Of a stretch of 64,000 nucleotides of DNA, positions 46,912 to 56,178 are shown one piece after another. The stretch is taken from positions 1 through 64,000 of the forward strand of contig JADKEV010000020.1 of assembly GCA_016717855.1 (NCBI GenBank), in the 5' to 3' direction. The stretch comes from Betaproteobacteria bacterium (GTDB taxonomy: Bacteria > Pseudomonadota > Gammaproteobacteria > Burkholderiales > Casimicrobiaceae). The stretch's first letter is position 1, and each line of letters starts with the position of its first letter. Position numbers and translations under genes: made by a program. The notes under the pieces are model-generated. The model was not told the origin of the DNA, made no database searches, and saw only the letters and a list, made by a program, of their open reading frames with translations.

Positions 46912-48609
46912 ATGCACCAGCTGGTAGAACAACTCCTTTCCTATCCCAAGGCCACTTGGCAGTATCGATGGCATGCCGCCGCCGCTGCATGGGTCGTCGC
47001 AGTTGCCGGTTGGATTGCGGTGGCCCTGTTGCCTGACCGTTACGAAGCACTGGCCCGGGTCCACGTGGACACGCAATCGATCTTGAGGCCGTTGCTGGCC
47101 GGTCTCGCTATGCAGCCCAACGACAACCAGATCGTGGAGATGATGGGCCGGACCTTGATCAGCCGCCCGAACGTCGAAAGGGTAATCAAGATGGCTGAGA
47201 TCGACGCCAAGCTCAAGACCGCGGCAGATTACGAGCGTATGGTCACACGATTGACCAAGGAACTCGTCGTCAAGGGCGGCGGCGTACAAAGGCTATTCAC
47301 CATCACGTTCACCGACAGGGACCCGGAGCAGGCGAAGCGGGTGGTGCAAGCGCTGCTGAGCATATTCGTCGAAGGAAGCCAGGTCGACAAACGCAAGGAC
47401 TCCGAGTCGGCGCGTAGCTTTATTGATGAACAGCTCAAGGCCTATGCTGAAAGGCTCACGGCCGCCGAGAATGCAGTTACGGCGTTCAAACGCCGGAATG
47501 TGGGGCTAATGCCCGGCGAGGGTCAAAATTTCTATACGCGGCTGTCCGAGGCAAGGGCCGCGCTGAGTCAGGCCAGGCTGGAACTTACGGAGGCCGAGCA
47601 AGGCCGCGACGCGATCAGGAAACGGCTCGCGGCGGAAGCGTCGCCTTCGCTGGCGGATGAGCGCCCTGTGCCCGATGTTGTTACTCCCAGAGTGGGTACT
47701 CCCAGAGTGGCTATTCCCGAGGCAGTTACTCCCGAGATTGACGCCCGCATCCTGGCGTTGCAGCAGAGGCTCGATGGCCTGCGACTCACGTATACCGAAC
47801 GGCATCCGGATATCGTCGGCGTCCTGGCCAGCATGGATCAACTGAAGGAGCAGAAGCGGCACGAGATGGAGCAGAAGCAGCGCGAGATAGAGCAGAAGCA
47901 GCGCGAACTGGATCAGGCACAGCGCGAGCTGGAGCGGACACAGCGCGAGGCCAACGAGAGAAGGCCGTCACCGGCGGCCGCCACCCCAAGGCAGGATCTT
48001 GTTTATCAGCAGTTGAGCATTTCACTAGCCGAGTTCGAAGCGAGCGTCGCTTCTCTCAGGGCAAGGGTGACGGAGTACGAGAGGCGCCTCGGCGAGCTAC
48101 GAGCCGCCACCAATGCCGCACCGCAGGTCGAGGCCGAGTTTACGCAACTCACGCGTGACTACGAAGTGACCAAGCAGAACTACGAACAGTTGGCAAAGCG
48201 GCGCGAAGCGGCCCAGCTCACGGGAGACATGCAATCCAACACCGACGTCGTCGGCTTTCGGGTGATAGATCCCCCCCGGGTGTCGGCGACGCCCGACTGG
48301 CCCAATCGCCCGCTGTTCAAGTCTCTGGCCCTCCTGATTGCGCTCGCCGGGGGCGTCGGTCTTGCGTTTCTGATCAGCCGACTCAGGCCGACAATCAACA
48401 CCGAGCGCAGTCTGCGGGAGTTGAGTGGACTGGCCGTTTACGGGACGGTGATCCTGACGCGGACCGAGGCGCAAAGCCGGAAGTATAGAGTGGAAATGAG
48501 CGCCCTCGTCGTCTGCATGCTGGCCTTGCTTTCGGTGTATGCCGCAGTCATGATCGCGCCAATAGTGCACCGATTCACCAATTCCCCGACTCTTTTTCCA
48601 TTTTCATGA
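46912..48609 (+). CDS. Chain-length determinant protein (Wzz-like, XrtA-associated)
   Basis: A 565-residue inner-membrane co-polymerase with one N-terminal helix (AAAAWVVAVAGWIAVALL), a large periplasmic part and two C-terminal helices (SLALLIALAGGVGLAFLISRL and VVCMLALLSVYAAVMIAPIV). The Wzz signature regions YEALARVHVDTQSILRPLL and FRVIDPPRVSATPDWPNRP are clear. The middle holds two odd features: a short repeat rich in TP/IP steps (about residues 259-278) and a glutamine/glutamate/arginine coiled coil with a 7-residue EQKQREI/L-like period (about 310-350). There is no kinase domain; the kinase is the separate next gene. Confidence 0.92.
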   Translation: MHQLVEQLLSYPKATWQYRWHAAAAAWVVAVAGWIAVALLPDRYEALARVHVDTQSILRPLLAGLAMQPNDNQIVEMMGRTLISRPNVERVIKMAEIDAKLKTAADYERMVTRLTKELVVKGGGVQRLFTITFTDRDPEQAKRVVQALLSIFVEGSQVDKRKDSESARSFIDEQLKAYAERLTAAENAVTAFKRRNVGLMPGEGQNFYTRLSEARAALSQARLELTEAEQGRDAIRKRLAAEASPSLADERPVPDVVTPRVGTPRVAIPEAVTPEIDARILALQQRLDGLRLTYTERHPDIVGVLASMDQLKEQKRHEMEQKQREIEQKQRELDQAQRELERTQREANERRPSPAAATPRQDLVYQQLSISLAEFEASVASLRARVTEYERRLGELRAATNAAPQVEAEFTQLTRDYEVTKQNYEQLAKRREAAQLTGDMQSNTDVVGFRVIDPPRVSATPDWPNRPLFKSLALLIALAGGVGLAFLISRLRPTINTERSLRELSGLAVYGTVILTRTEAQSRKYRVEMSALVVCMLALLSVYAAVMIAPIVHRFTNSPTLFPFS

Positions 48610-48794
48610 TGTTTCAAGACTAATGTGCCCACATGGCAGCGGCCGCGCATCGTGCTTGGAGCCGCGTGCTCAGGTCCCGCGTCGTCTGTTGCCGATTCCT
48701 GGCCTGACGTATCGCGGTTTTTCTGACCAGTTCCGGTCGCCGTTCTCTAACTGCGTGCCGCGTTATTGTGTGGCATTTGCAAAGACCTGTTGTA

Positions 48795-49766
48795 ATGGGA
48801 GTCTCAGTGGGCATTGTTGTGAGAGCGGCAGACAAGCTGGGAGCGGTTCGCAGCCCAGACGGCAAAGGGACTGGTGCCGACGCATGGGGCGGCGCTGCCG
48901 AAGCGCACAAGCCAGACCTGATCGAACGGGCCATCGGCATGGGCGGCCCGCAGGCGGAAACCGTCAACGGCGAGGGCCAAGTGGTCAGCGGCAGTAGGCC
49001 CGCTGTGCAAGCGCAGCCTGAGCCCGATAGGACATTGGCCGCACGCAGGAATCCCCCGATCCTCGAGATTCAAAAGCAATGGCTCCGCCAGCAGAACTTC
49101 ATCACCCCGGACGACGAGCGCACACCCATCGGCGAAGGGTTCAGGCGCATCAAGCGGCGGATCCTCGCGAACGTGACCGACCCCGCGGGCAATCTCGTCA
49201 TGGTGACCAGCGCCCTGCAGGGCGAGGGCAAGACGTTTTGCGCGGTCAATCTGGCGATCAGCATTGCCATGGAGGTGGACCGCACGGTCCTGCTGGTGGA
49301 CGCCGACACGGCCCGGCCGAACGTTTTACCGGCGCTCGGCCTGCAGCCCGGGCTGCCCGGCTTGATGGACGTGCTAGTCGACCGCAGCATCGATGTGGCG
49401 GACGTGGTGCGCCAGACCAGCATCGAAAAACTCAGCATACTGCCGGCCGGCACACCGAACCGTCTGGCCACCGAGATGCTGGCGAGCGAAGCGATGCGCA
49501 CGTTGATCCGTGAGCTGGGCGAGCGCTACGACGACCGCATTGTCATCTTCGACTCCCCGCCGCTTCTGGCCGCGAGCGAGGCCGTGGCCCTTGCGGCACA
49601 CATGTCGCAGATTGTGGTAGTGGTGGCCGCAGAGCAAACCACCGAGGTGGCGCTCAAGGACGCGCTGAGTCGTCTCGAAGGGTGCAAGCACGTGGGACTG
49701 TTGCTCAACAAGGGACAGGACCCCGGCGCTGACTCTGGCTATGGCTATGGCTATGGGTACGGCTGA
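48795..49766 (+). CDS. Exopolysaccharide tyrosine autokinase (BY-kinase, XrtA-associated)
   Basis: A 323-residue cytoplasmic BY-kinase that phosphorylates itself on a tyrosine tail and controls polysaccharide assembly with the Wzz-like protein. Walker A is SALQGEGKT (139-147), Walker A' is VLLVDADTARP (165-175), and Walker B lies in DDRIVIFDSPPLL. The N-terminal PDLIERAIG segment matches the family start. The tail is a tyrosine cluster, GYGYGYGYG. The start is uncertain: ATG at 48795, GTG at 48807 (behind GGGAG) or GTG at 48768. The coding sequence of the tail overlaps possible starts of the next gene. Confidence 0.9.
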   Translation: MGVSVGIVVRAADKLGAVRSPDGKGTGADAWGGAAEAHKPDLIERAIGMGGPQAETVNGEGQVVSGSRPAVQAQPEPDRTLAARRNPPILEIQKQWLRQQNFITPDDERTPIGEGFRRIKRRILANVTDPAGNLVMVTSALQGEGKTFCAVNLAISIAMEVDRTVLLVDADTARPNVLPALGLQPGLPGLMDVLVDRSIDVADVVRQTSIEKLSILPAGTPNRLATEMLASEAMRTLIRELGERYDDRIVIFDSPPLLAASEAVALAAHMSQIVVVVAAEQTTEVALKDALSRLEGCKHVGLLLNKGQDPGADSGYGYGYGYG

Positions 49767-49782
49767 GGTTGCGTCGCTCGCG

Positions 49783-51366
49783 ATGGCGCTCAGGATAAGC
49801 CGGCGACTGCAATCGATGGGCGCATCCCCTGGATTCCAGGACCTGCGGCGGCGTCGGTTCGGCATCTTGTGCGCCGCTCTTTCCGCTCTGTTCGCATGTC
49901 CCGCAGTGGCGGCAACATGGGAAATTGTTCCCACACTTACCATCGACGAAACCTATACTGACAACGTGAGGCTCAGTGCGCCCGGATCGGAGCGAAGCGA
50001 TTGGGTGACAACGCTAAACCCGGGACTCATCGTACGCGGCAACGGGGACCGGCTGCGACTCGACATTGCCTACTCGCCCCTGTTCTTGTATCGCGCCAGG
50101 GAAGGTAGCAGTGACGTAATCCACCAGCTCAATGCGAGCGCCACCGCCGAGTTCGTCAAGCGGACGCTGTTTCTCGATGTGCGTTCCACCGTGTCCCAGC
50201 AGAATATCTCCGCTTTCGGCCCCCAGGCCGACAACAACATCAACATCACGGGAAACCGTGAATCGGTCCGATCCACCCTGATCAGTCCCTTTCTGCGGCA
50301 TGACTTCGGGCTCGATGCCCGGGGGGAAGCGCGGCTCTCATACAGTACCGTCAACGTTGGTTCAAGCACCAGTGCATTTTCCGACAGCCAGGCGACCGGG
50401 CTCGACGTGAGGATCAAGAGCGGCCCGACGTACAAGCTGCTCACATGGAATGCAGCCTACACCCAGCAACACATCGACTACGATGAACTGCTGGTCCGGG
50501 ACATCGACACCCAGAGGATCTCCACTGGCGCCAAGCTGCTGATCACTCCCCAAGTGGGTCTGCTGGCCAACGTCGGTTACGAAGACAACAGCTACCTGAC
50601 GACTGGACGGGCGCCGAAAGGGGCGTTCTGGAATGTTGGTACCGAATGGAACCCGACACCGCGCACCCGGTTTGCCGCGACTGCGGGAAGGAACTACGAG
50701 GGTTCCACGGCTTCACTTGATTTCAGCCATTGCACGCGCCTCACGGTATGGACCGCAAGCTACGTCCAGGACATTACCACCGCGCACGCGCAGATCCTGG
50801 GTCCTGCATCGGAGGGAACGGCTGGTCGGGTCGATGGGTTGTACCAGTGCACCATCACCGATCCGGCGGCGCGTCAGACCGCGGTCAACGCTTTCATGGA
50901 TCAGAATAGCCTCCCTCCGAGCTTTGGCGCTCAGGTCGGTTTCAACGCCAGTGTGCCATATCTGGTAAAGCGGTTGCAGGGTTCGCTCGGGATCCGGGGT
51001 GTAAGAAACACAGTGCTCGCCAACCTGTTCACGCAGAGCCGCGAAGCGAAAGGCCCCCTCGACCAGCCGGGCGCGGGCGATTTCGAGCAAAGCCCCAGAA
51101 TCAAAGACAGCGGGGCAAGCGTGCTATGGACTTCGCGGCTATCTGCTCAGACTGCCGCCTACCTGAATGTCGGATTCACGCGCAACGAGTTTGTCGAGAC
51201 CGGCTTTGTGGACAAGCAGAAGTTCATCCGCCTGGGCATGACCCGCCACTTTCACCCGCGGCTCTTGGGAACCGTGAGCGTGCACAGGATCCAGAATGTT
51301 TCCTCGAACAACGCAGCCGCCTATACGGAACATGCAGTGTCCGCAGCACTCATCTTGAGGTTCTGA
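49783..51366 (+). CDS. Outer-membrane beta-barrel protein, XrtA/PEP-CTERM-associated (TIGR03016-like)
   Basis: About 527 residues. A signal peptide (RRRRFGILCAALSALFACPAVA) is followed by a repetitive pattern of alternating hydrophobic residues and an aromatic C-terminal end (HAVSAALILRF), typical of outer-membrane barrels. TLTIDETYTDNV just after the signal peptide is the hallmark start of the EpsL-like/PEP-CTERM-associated barrel family found after the tyrosine kinase gene in these loci. Probable role: outer-membrane step of polysaccharide export. The start is ambiguous; ATGs at 49741, 49747, 49753, 49783 and 49816 share the frame and none has a good ribosome site. Confidence 0.82.
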   Translation: MALRISRRLQSMGASPGFQDLRRRRFGILCAALSALFACPAVAATWEIVPTLTIDETYTDNVRLSAPGSERSDWVTTLNPGLIVRGNGDRLRLDIAYSPLFLYRAREGSSDVIHQLNASATAEFVKRTLFLDVRSTVSQQNISAFGPQADNNINITGNRESVRSTLISPFLRHDFGLDARGEARLSYSTVNVGSSTSAFSDSQATGLDVRIKSGPTYKLLTWNAAYTQQHIDYDELLVRDIDTQRISTGAKLLITPQVGLLANVGYEDNSYLTTGRAPKGAFWNVGTEWNPTPRTRFAATAGRNYEGSTASLDFSHCTRLTVWTASYVQDITTAHAQILGPASEGTAGRVDGLYQCTITDPAARQTAVNAFMDQNSLPPSFGAQVGFNASVPYLVKRLQGSLGIRGVRNTVLANLFTQSREAKGPLDQPGAGDFEQSPRIKDSGASVLWTSRLSAQTAAYLNVGFTRNEFVETGFVDKQKFIRLGMTRHFHPRLLGTVSVHRIQNVSSNNAAAYTEHAVSAALILRF

Positions 51367-51372
51367 CCACTC

Positions 51373-52230
51373 ATGTATGAAGCCTATTACCATTTCACCG
51401 GCAATCCGTTTCAACTGAGTCCCGACCCCCGCTTCCTCTACTCGAGCAAGGGTCACGGCCGCGCCATGGCCTACCTGATATACGGCGCCCACCAGGGCGA
51501 GGGGTTCATCGTCATCACCGGAGAGATCGGCGCCGGCAAGACCACGCTCGCGCGTGCCCTTACAAACCGGCTCAAGTCGCAGAATGTGGTCTTGGCACAG
51601 GTGGTGAGCACGAGGCTGGAGGCCGACGATCTCGTGCGCATGGTGGCGGCCGCATTCGGCCTGCCTCATCAGGGCAGCAAGGCGGCGCTGCTCGAGGAAC
51701 TCGAGAAGTTCTTGCTTTCCTGCCACAAGCAGGGCAAGCGCGCGCTCCTGCTCGTGGACGAAGCGCAGAACCTTCCAATCGGCGCCGTGGAGGAGTTGCG
51801 CATGCTCTCGAATTTCCAGTACGAGGATAAGTCACTGTTGCAGAGCTTCCTGTTGGGTCAACCGGAATTCCGAAGGACACTTCAGCGGCCGGAGATGGAG
51901 CAGCTCTTGCAGCGGGTCATCGCCGCATGCCATCTCGGACCGATGGACAGGGCGGAGACCGGTGCCTACATCGCGCACCGGCTGCGGACAGTGGGCTGGG
52001 CTGGGGATCCGTCGATCGACGACGATGCGCTCGCTGCGATTTTCCACCACACCGGCGGCATTCCGCGACGAATAAACATTCTGTGCAACCGGCTTCTGCT
52101 CCTGGGCTACATGGACGAGAAGCACGCGCTTGCCGGAAACGATGTTGCTGCCGTGATCGAAGATATGAAGCAGGAGTTTGCGCCGATAACTTCGCCGGCC
52201 GACAGGATCGGGAAAGGGACAGAGGGATAG
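51373..52230 (+). CDS. XrtA-associated AAA ATPase (ExeA/GspA-like)
   Basis: A 285-residue ATPase with the family start (MYEAYYHFTGNPFQLSPDPRF has the hallmark FxLxPDPxFLY), Walker A GEIGAGKT (50-57), Walker B ALLLVDEAQNL, sensor segment ELRMLSNFQ and the arginine region GIPRRINILCNRLLL. Such ATPases follow the barrel gene in exosortase-linked loci and are thought to help assemble or regulate export; the exact step is unknown. It lacks much of the C-terminal extension seen in longer family members (about 340 residues). It is 6 bp after the barrel gene and closes the first operon. Confidence 0.9.
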   Translation: MYEAYYHFTGNPFQLSPDPRFLYSSKGHGRAMAYLIYGAHQGEGFIVITGEIGAGKTTLARALTNRLKSQNVVLAQVVSTRLEADDLVRMVAAAFGLPHQGSKAALLEELEKFLLSCHKQGKRALLLVDEAQNLPIGAVEELRMLSNFQYEDKSLLQSFLLGQPEFRRTLQRPEMEQLLQRVIAACHLGPMDRAETGAYIAHRLRTVGWAGDPSIDDDALAAIFHHTGGIPRRINILCNRLLLLGYMDEKHALAGNDVAAVIEDMKQEFAPITSPADRIGKGTEG

Positions 52231-52390
52231 TGGAGCAAAGCGCCGGCGCTCAACGCCCTGGAGACCGACGCGGACGGCGAAGCCCGATGACAATGACACG
52301 CCAACCGTGGGCGATCAAAAAATTCGGCATGGTGGACGTGCGCCCGACCTGAATGAGAACTGTCCTGGTCCTGGGAACTACGCAATTTGT

Positions 52391-53164
52391 TCAACCGTCG
52401 TAGCGGGCCCAATACCAGAAGATCCCTGCCCATTCGTGGATCGCGTAGTACGTGCGACGCAGACCTTCAGAGCTGGGCAAGAAATCAAGAGGATTGGTGG
52501 ATCTGGCTCCCAGGAACATGGTGGGTGCGGCTACTACGTCCAGACCGGTCTTCGCGAAAGCCATTCTTGCACGAGGCATGTGCATGGCGTCAGTGACGAG
52601 CAATATCCGGCTCACGCCATCCTGCTGCAATATTCGAGCAGAAAACAACGCGTTTTCCGCCGTATTCCGCGACGACCCTTCGATCCACTTGACGGGAGCG
52701 ACAAAGTCTTCGCGTAAGGCGCTCGCCATTGCATCGGCTTTCGAAATCCTGGCGCCACGCGACAAATCGTCGCCTCCGGAAACGAGGATCGGCAGACCAG
52801 TCTCATGTTGCAGCTTCGCGGCATAGCGAAGTCGCGCAAGCGCAACGTAGTCGGGTATGTCCTTGCCGCCATACTCGGCGGCTTGTTGCAGTCGTCCAGC
52901 AGCCAGCACGACTATCGCTTGCGCGCGCGTATCCGTACTCGATACCAGGGGTGTCGTGAGATTTTCGAGCGGCCGTACCAGAAAACCCGCACCTATCACA
53001 GTGCACGAGATGAACAAGAGGGCCAACGCCGTGCCTGACACCAACCGTCCAAGTCGTGGCCACCATCTGTGCAGTATCCATCCCGCGGCCATCAGCAAGA
53101 ACAGGCTGAACGGAGGGAGTATCAACGTACGTACGATGCCGGAAGCGATCAGGTCTGCACTCAT
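52391..53164 (-). CDS. YdcF/ElyC-family (DUF218) membrane protein
   Basis: A 257-residue protein with two N-terminal helices (PPFSLFLLMAAGWILH and LVSGTALALLFISCTVIGAGFLV) and a DUF218 domain (AIVVLAAGR, LPILVSGGD, SRNTAENALFSARIL, ILLVTDAMHMPRARMAF). Members such as ElyC influence envelope and undecaprenyl-phosphate use, and DUF218 proteins often lie in polysaccharide loci; the reaction is not established. Start at the ATG 53164; a GTG two codons upstream is possible. It is last in the minus-strand block behind the two UDP-sugar genes, which suggests a role in the same polysaccharide. Confidence 0.88.
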   Translation of the reverse strand: MSADLIASGIVRTLILPPFSLFLLMAAGWILHRWWPRLGRLVSGTALALLFISCTVIGAGFLVRPLENLTTPLVSSTDTRAQAIVVLAAGRLQQAAEYGGKDIPDYVALARLRYAAKLQHETGLPILVSGGDDLSRGARISKADAMASALREDFVAPVKWIEGSSRNTAENALFSARILQQDGVSRILLVTDAMHMPRARMAFAKTGLDVVAAPTMFLGARSTNPLDFLPSSEGLRRTYYAIHEWAGIFWYWARYDG

Positions 53165-53242
53165 GGACACGGAGTGTACGTTGGCGACGGAATGACCCGG
53201 TGGCAGGGACTCGTTTGCAGCGACACGCCGCGGCGGACGGTT

Positions 53243-54286
53243 TCATCCGGCATTGCGCGGCAAGTTCTCCACGTACCAGCGAATCGCTTCCCCGAGTCCA
53301 GCGCGGATGCGATGGGTCGGCGCATAGCCAAGGAGCCGCTCGGCCTTGGATATGTCCGCCTGCGAATGGAGTACGTCTCCCGTCCTGAACTCGCGGTACT
53401 GCGGGTGACTCTCGCACGCCCAGGGATAGTGTTCCGCCAGCAGCACGCGCTCCATCTCGAACAGTTCGTTGAGCGTTGTGCGTTCGGCGACCGCGACGTT
53501 ATAGACCTGGTTTAACGCCGCAGGTGTTTCGGTAGTGGCCGCGAGCACGTTCGCCTGGATTGCGTTTTCAACATAGCAAAAGTCACGGCTGATCTCGCCG
53601 TCGCCGTTTATGTATACGGGCTCACGGGCGACAAGCTGGGCGATCCACCTCGGGATCACCGCCGCGTAGGCACCGTCGGGGTCCTGGCGCGGTCCGAAGA
53701 TGTTGAAGTACCTCAGGCCGATTGACGTCACGCCGTAGCAGCGCGCGAACACGTCGGCGTAGAGTTCGTTCGCGTACTTTGTAACGGCATAGGGCGACAG
53801 CGGCCTGCCGATTACCTCCTCTACCTTGGGCAGGCCCGGATGATCACCGTAGGTGGAACTGGACGCGGCGTAAACAAAGCGCCTTACTGGAGCGTCACGT
53901 GCGGCCAACAGCATGTTGACAAAGCCCGTGACATTGACCTCATGGGTCGCCAGCGGATCTTCAATCGAGCGCGGCACCGAGCCCAGGGCTGCATGATGCA
54001 GCACGATATCCACACCGGTGCAAGCGCGCCGGCAGACGGCAAAGTCCCGGATGTCGCCCTCGATGTTCGCGAAGTTGCGCCACGCCTTGGGGCCGACCGC
54101 CGCCCGCACCTGCTCCAGGTTGCGGGCGTAACCGGTCGCGAAGTTATCGAGACCCACGACTTCCTGCTCGAGATTGAGCAACGCCTCGAGCAGATTGGAA
54201 CCGATAAAGCCTGCAACGCCGGTGATAAGCCATCGGCGCGGACGTTGACGCAGCAGTTCCTGAACCTCCAGGTATCGTGAGTTCAT
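53243..54286 (-). CDS. UDP-N-acetylhexosamine 4-epimerase (WbpP/TviC-like)
   Basis: A 347-residue extended SDR. It has the NAD-binding TGVAGFIG (22-29), the SSS turn (142-144), and the catalytic Tyr166 and Lys170 (YAVTK). The 15-20 extra residues before the glycine motif and the RYFNIFGPRQDP region are typical of WbpP/TviC, which interconvert UDP-GlcNAc/UDP-GalNAc or their uronic acids. With the TviB/WbpO-type dehydrogenase 27 bp upstream it should supply UDP-GalNAcA (or UDP-GlcNAcA/GalNAc) for the polysaccharide. Confidence 0.93.
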   Translation of the reverse strand: MNSRYLEVQELLRQRPRRWLITGVAGFIGSNLLEALLNLEQEVVGLDNFATGYARNLEQVRAAVGPKAWRNFANIEGDIRDFAVCRRACTGVDIVLHHAALGSVPRSIEDPLATHEVNVTGFVNMLLAARDAPVRRFVYAASSSTYGDHPGLPKVEEVIGRPLSPYAVTKYANELYADVFARCYGVTSIGLRYFNIFGPRQDPDGAYAAVIPRWIAQLVAREPVYINGDGEISRDFCYVENAIQANVLAATTETPAALNQVYNVAVAERTTLNELFEMERVLLAEHYPWACESHPQYREFRTGDVLHSQADISKAERLLGYAPTHRIRAGLGEAIRWYVENLPRNAG

Positions 54287-54313
54287 CTCAAGGATCAGTG
54301 CCGGATTTCTTTC

Positions 54314-55594
54314 TCACAAACGCCAGACCGTAAGCCCAGCCAGCCTCAATGCTGGCAGGTCAAATTGGCTCTTCACGTCGATGAAGCAACCGCCCGCCAC
54401 TACTTTCGACAGATAATCTGCAAGCGGGCGAGCGAGGAACTGTTGGTGCGCGACCGCGAGCACGAGAGCATCTGCGCGCGGCAGGTCGTCCCACGGCTTG
54501 AGTTCGATGCAGTACTCGCGGCGCGCTTCCTCCGCGTCCGACACGGGGTCGTGGACCTGGACATTGACACCGTATGATTGCAACTCGTGGATCACGTCGA
54601 TCACGCGGGTATTGCGGATATCGGGGCAATTCTCCTTGAAAGTGAGTCCCAGCACGTTCACCCGCGAGTCCCTGACCGGCGAGCCGTTGCGGATCATGTG
54701 CTTGACGGTCTGCTCCGCGATGAACTTGCCCATCCCATCGTTGATGCGCCGCCCCGCCAGGATCACCTGCGGGTGATAACCGATCATGTCGGCCTTGTGC
54801 GTCAGATAATAGGGATCCACTCCGATACAGTGCCCGCCGACCAGGCCGGGCCGGAACGGCAGGAAATTCCACTTGGTTCCGGCGGCCTGAAGCACCTCGA
54901 GCGTGTCGATGCCGATCCGGTCAAACAGGATGGCCAATTCGTTCATCAGAGCAATATTGAGATCGCGCTGCGTGTTCTCGATCACCTTGGCGGCTTCCGC
55001 GACCTTGATGCTCGATGCCCGGAACACGCCTGCCGTGACGATAATCTCGTAAAGCGCGGCCACATCTTCCAGCGTTTGCTCATCGTCGCCCGAAACTACT
55101 TTCAGGATTTTCGTGAGCGTGTGCTCCTTGTCGCCGGGGTTTATGCGCTCCGGCGAGTAACCCACGTGAAAGTCGCGCATCCACTGCATTGCCGAGCATT
55201 TTTCGAGGATGGGTATGCACACTTCCTCGGTCGCGCCCGGGTAGACCGTTGACTCGTAAACGATGATTGCGCCGCGTTTCATGTGGCTGCCGACCAACTC
55301 GCTGGCCGCCACGAGAGGACCGAAATCGGGCTGGTGCGCGATGTCCACCGGCGTCGGGACCGCGACGATGAAATAATCGGCCTGCCCGAGGTCTCCTGGA
55401 TCGGTTGTCACGGTCAACTGTCCGGCAGCGCGCAGGTCCGCGCTCGCCACCTCGCCCGTTGGATCGATGAACCGGCGATAGTTGTCGACCTTGGCCTGCG
55501 ATAGATCGAATCCGATCGTCCTGCACTTCTTGCCGAATTCGACGGCAAGCGGCAGGCCGACGTATCCAAGCCCTACGACGGCAACTACGTTCAT
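54314..55594 (-). CDS. UDP-N-acetylhexosamine 6-dehydrogenase (TviB/WbpO-like)
   Basis: A 426-residue UDP-glucose/GDP-mannose dehydrogenase family enzyme. It has the N-terminal GLGYVGLP glycine loop, Lys203 in VAEAAKVIENTQRDLN, the catalytic Cys256 in GGHCIGVDPYYLT, and the C-terminal UDP-binding domain (GLTFKENCPDIRNTRV). The local sequence pattern, including NIALMNELAILFDRIGID, is that of TviB/WbpO, which oxidize UDP-GlcNAc or UDP-GalNAc to the uronic acid. It begins the minus-strand block and is followed by the partner epimerase. Confidence 0.93.
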   Translation of the reverse strand: MNVVAVVGLGYVGLPLAVEFGKKCRTIGFDLSQAKVDNYRRFIDPTGEVASADLRAAGQLTVTTDPGDLGQADYFIVAVPTPVDIAHQPDFGPLVAASELVGSHMKRGAIIVYESTVYPGATEEVCIPILEKCSAMQWMRDFHVGYSPERINPGDKEHTLTKILKVVSGDDEQTLEDVAALYEIIVTAGVFRASSIKVAEAAKVIENTQRDLNIALMNELAILFDRIGIDTLEVLQAAGTKWNFLPFRPGLVGGHCIGVDPYYLTHKADMIGYHPQVILAGRRINDGMGKFIAEQTVKHMIRNGSPVRDSRVNVLGLTFKENCPDIRNTRVIDVIHELQSYGVNVQVHDPVSDAEEARREYCIELKPWDDLPRADALVLAVAHQQFLARPLADYLSKVVAGGCFIDVKSQFDLPALRLAGLTVWRL

Positions 55595-55784
55595 CAGTAC
55601 TCGTCCGCACGAGCGAAAAATGAAGTCTACCTACAACAACGAAAAATTGCCATTGATGTCGATGCGAGAAACCGGTTGCGCGCGCGAATTCGCGTTCCCC
55701 TGCAGGCGATCGGGCGGAAAACCAGGCAGCAGCATTCGACCGGCGCCCGGGAGCGGGTAGCGAATGCCATTCCTCAGCACAAGA

Positions 55785-55807
55785 TGACAATTCGTGTCAC
55801 ATGTGAC
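55785..55807. promoter_or_regulatory. Candidate upstream activator site (overlapping palindromes)
   Basis: TGACA-ATTCG-TGTCA (55785-55799) overlaps the perfect 12-bp palindrome GTCACATGTGAC (55796-55807). Dyad symmetry at about 90-110 bp upstream of a -24/-12 promoter is the usual place for the binding site of a sigma-54 enhancer-binding protein. In exosortase loci the candidate would be a PrsR-like regulator, which is not in the window. Confidence 0.5.
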
Positions 55808-55894
55808 TCGCTCCCGGGAGTGTCGTCCATGGAGACGCCGCGCAATGGCCGCAGGATTCCTGCGGGCGGGGCGCCGGCGATCGGCCCTCACGGC

Positions 55895-55909
55895 TGGCAT
55901 GCAAATTGC
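55895..55909 (+). promoter_or_regulatory. Sigma-54 (RpoN) type -24/-12 promoter
   Basis: TGGCATG-CAAA-TTGC closely matches the consensus TGGCACG-N4-TTGC with the invariant GG-N10-GC spacing. It points toward the second priming-transferase gene. The expected transcript start is near 55921. Confidence 0.65.
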
Positions 55910-56178
55910 GTGAATAGCCTGATCCGCTTCGGGATCTTTGTCGCAACGCGAAGAAGAGCCCAATCTTCCCTGGCGCCTCGATGGCGCGGGGCGATGGCGC
56001 CAGCAAGTCTGCGTTGCTCGAGCGGTTCCGATGCATTTCCATCGGCGACGGATATGTTCCTGCGCGGCTGGCAAAAACGAAACCTGGGATTGATCGATGA
56101 ACACACTTCTAGCCTCAGCCATGCCGGGTGCATGCCACGGAATGCCACGCTCGCTGCAAGGCGGCATGGAATTGGCAT

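Larger units (their letters stand above)
55595..56178. other. Divergent regulatory spacer between UDP-sugar genes and second priming transferase
   Basis: 584 bp without a credible gene, between two divergent blocks of the polysaccharide locus. It holds a sigma-54-type promoter (55895-55909) and, about 90-110 bp upstream of that, overlapping inverted repeats (55785-55807). The leader from the promoter to the transferase start codon would be about 250 bases. Confidence 0.6.
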
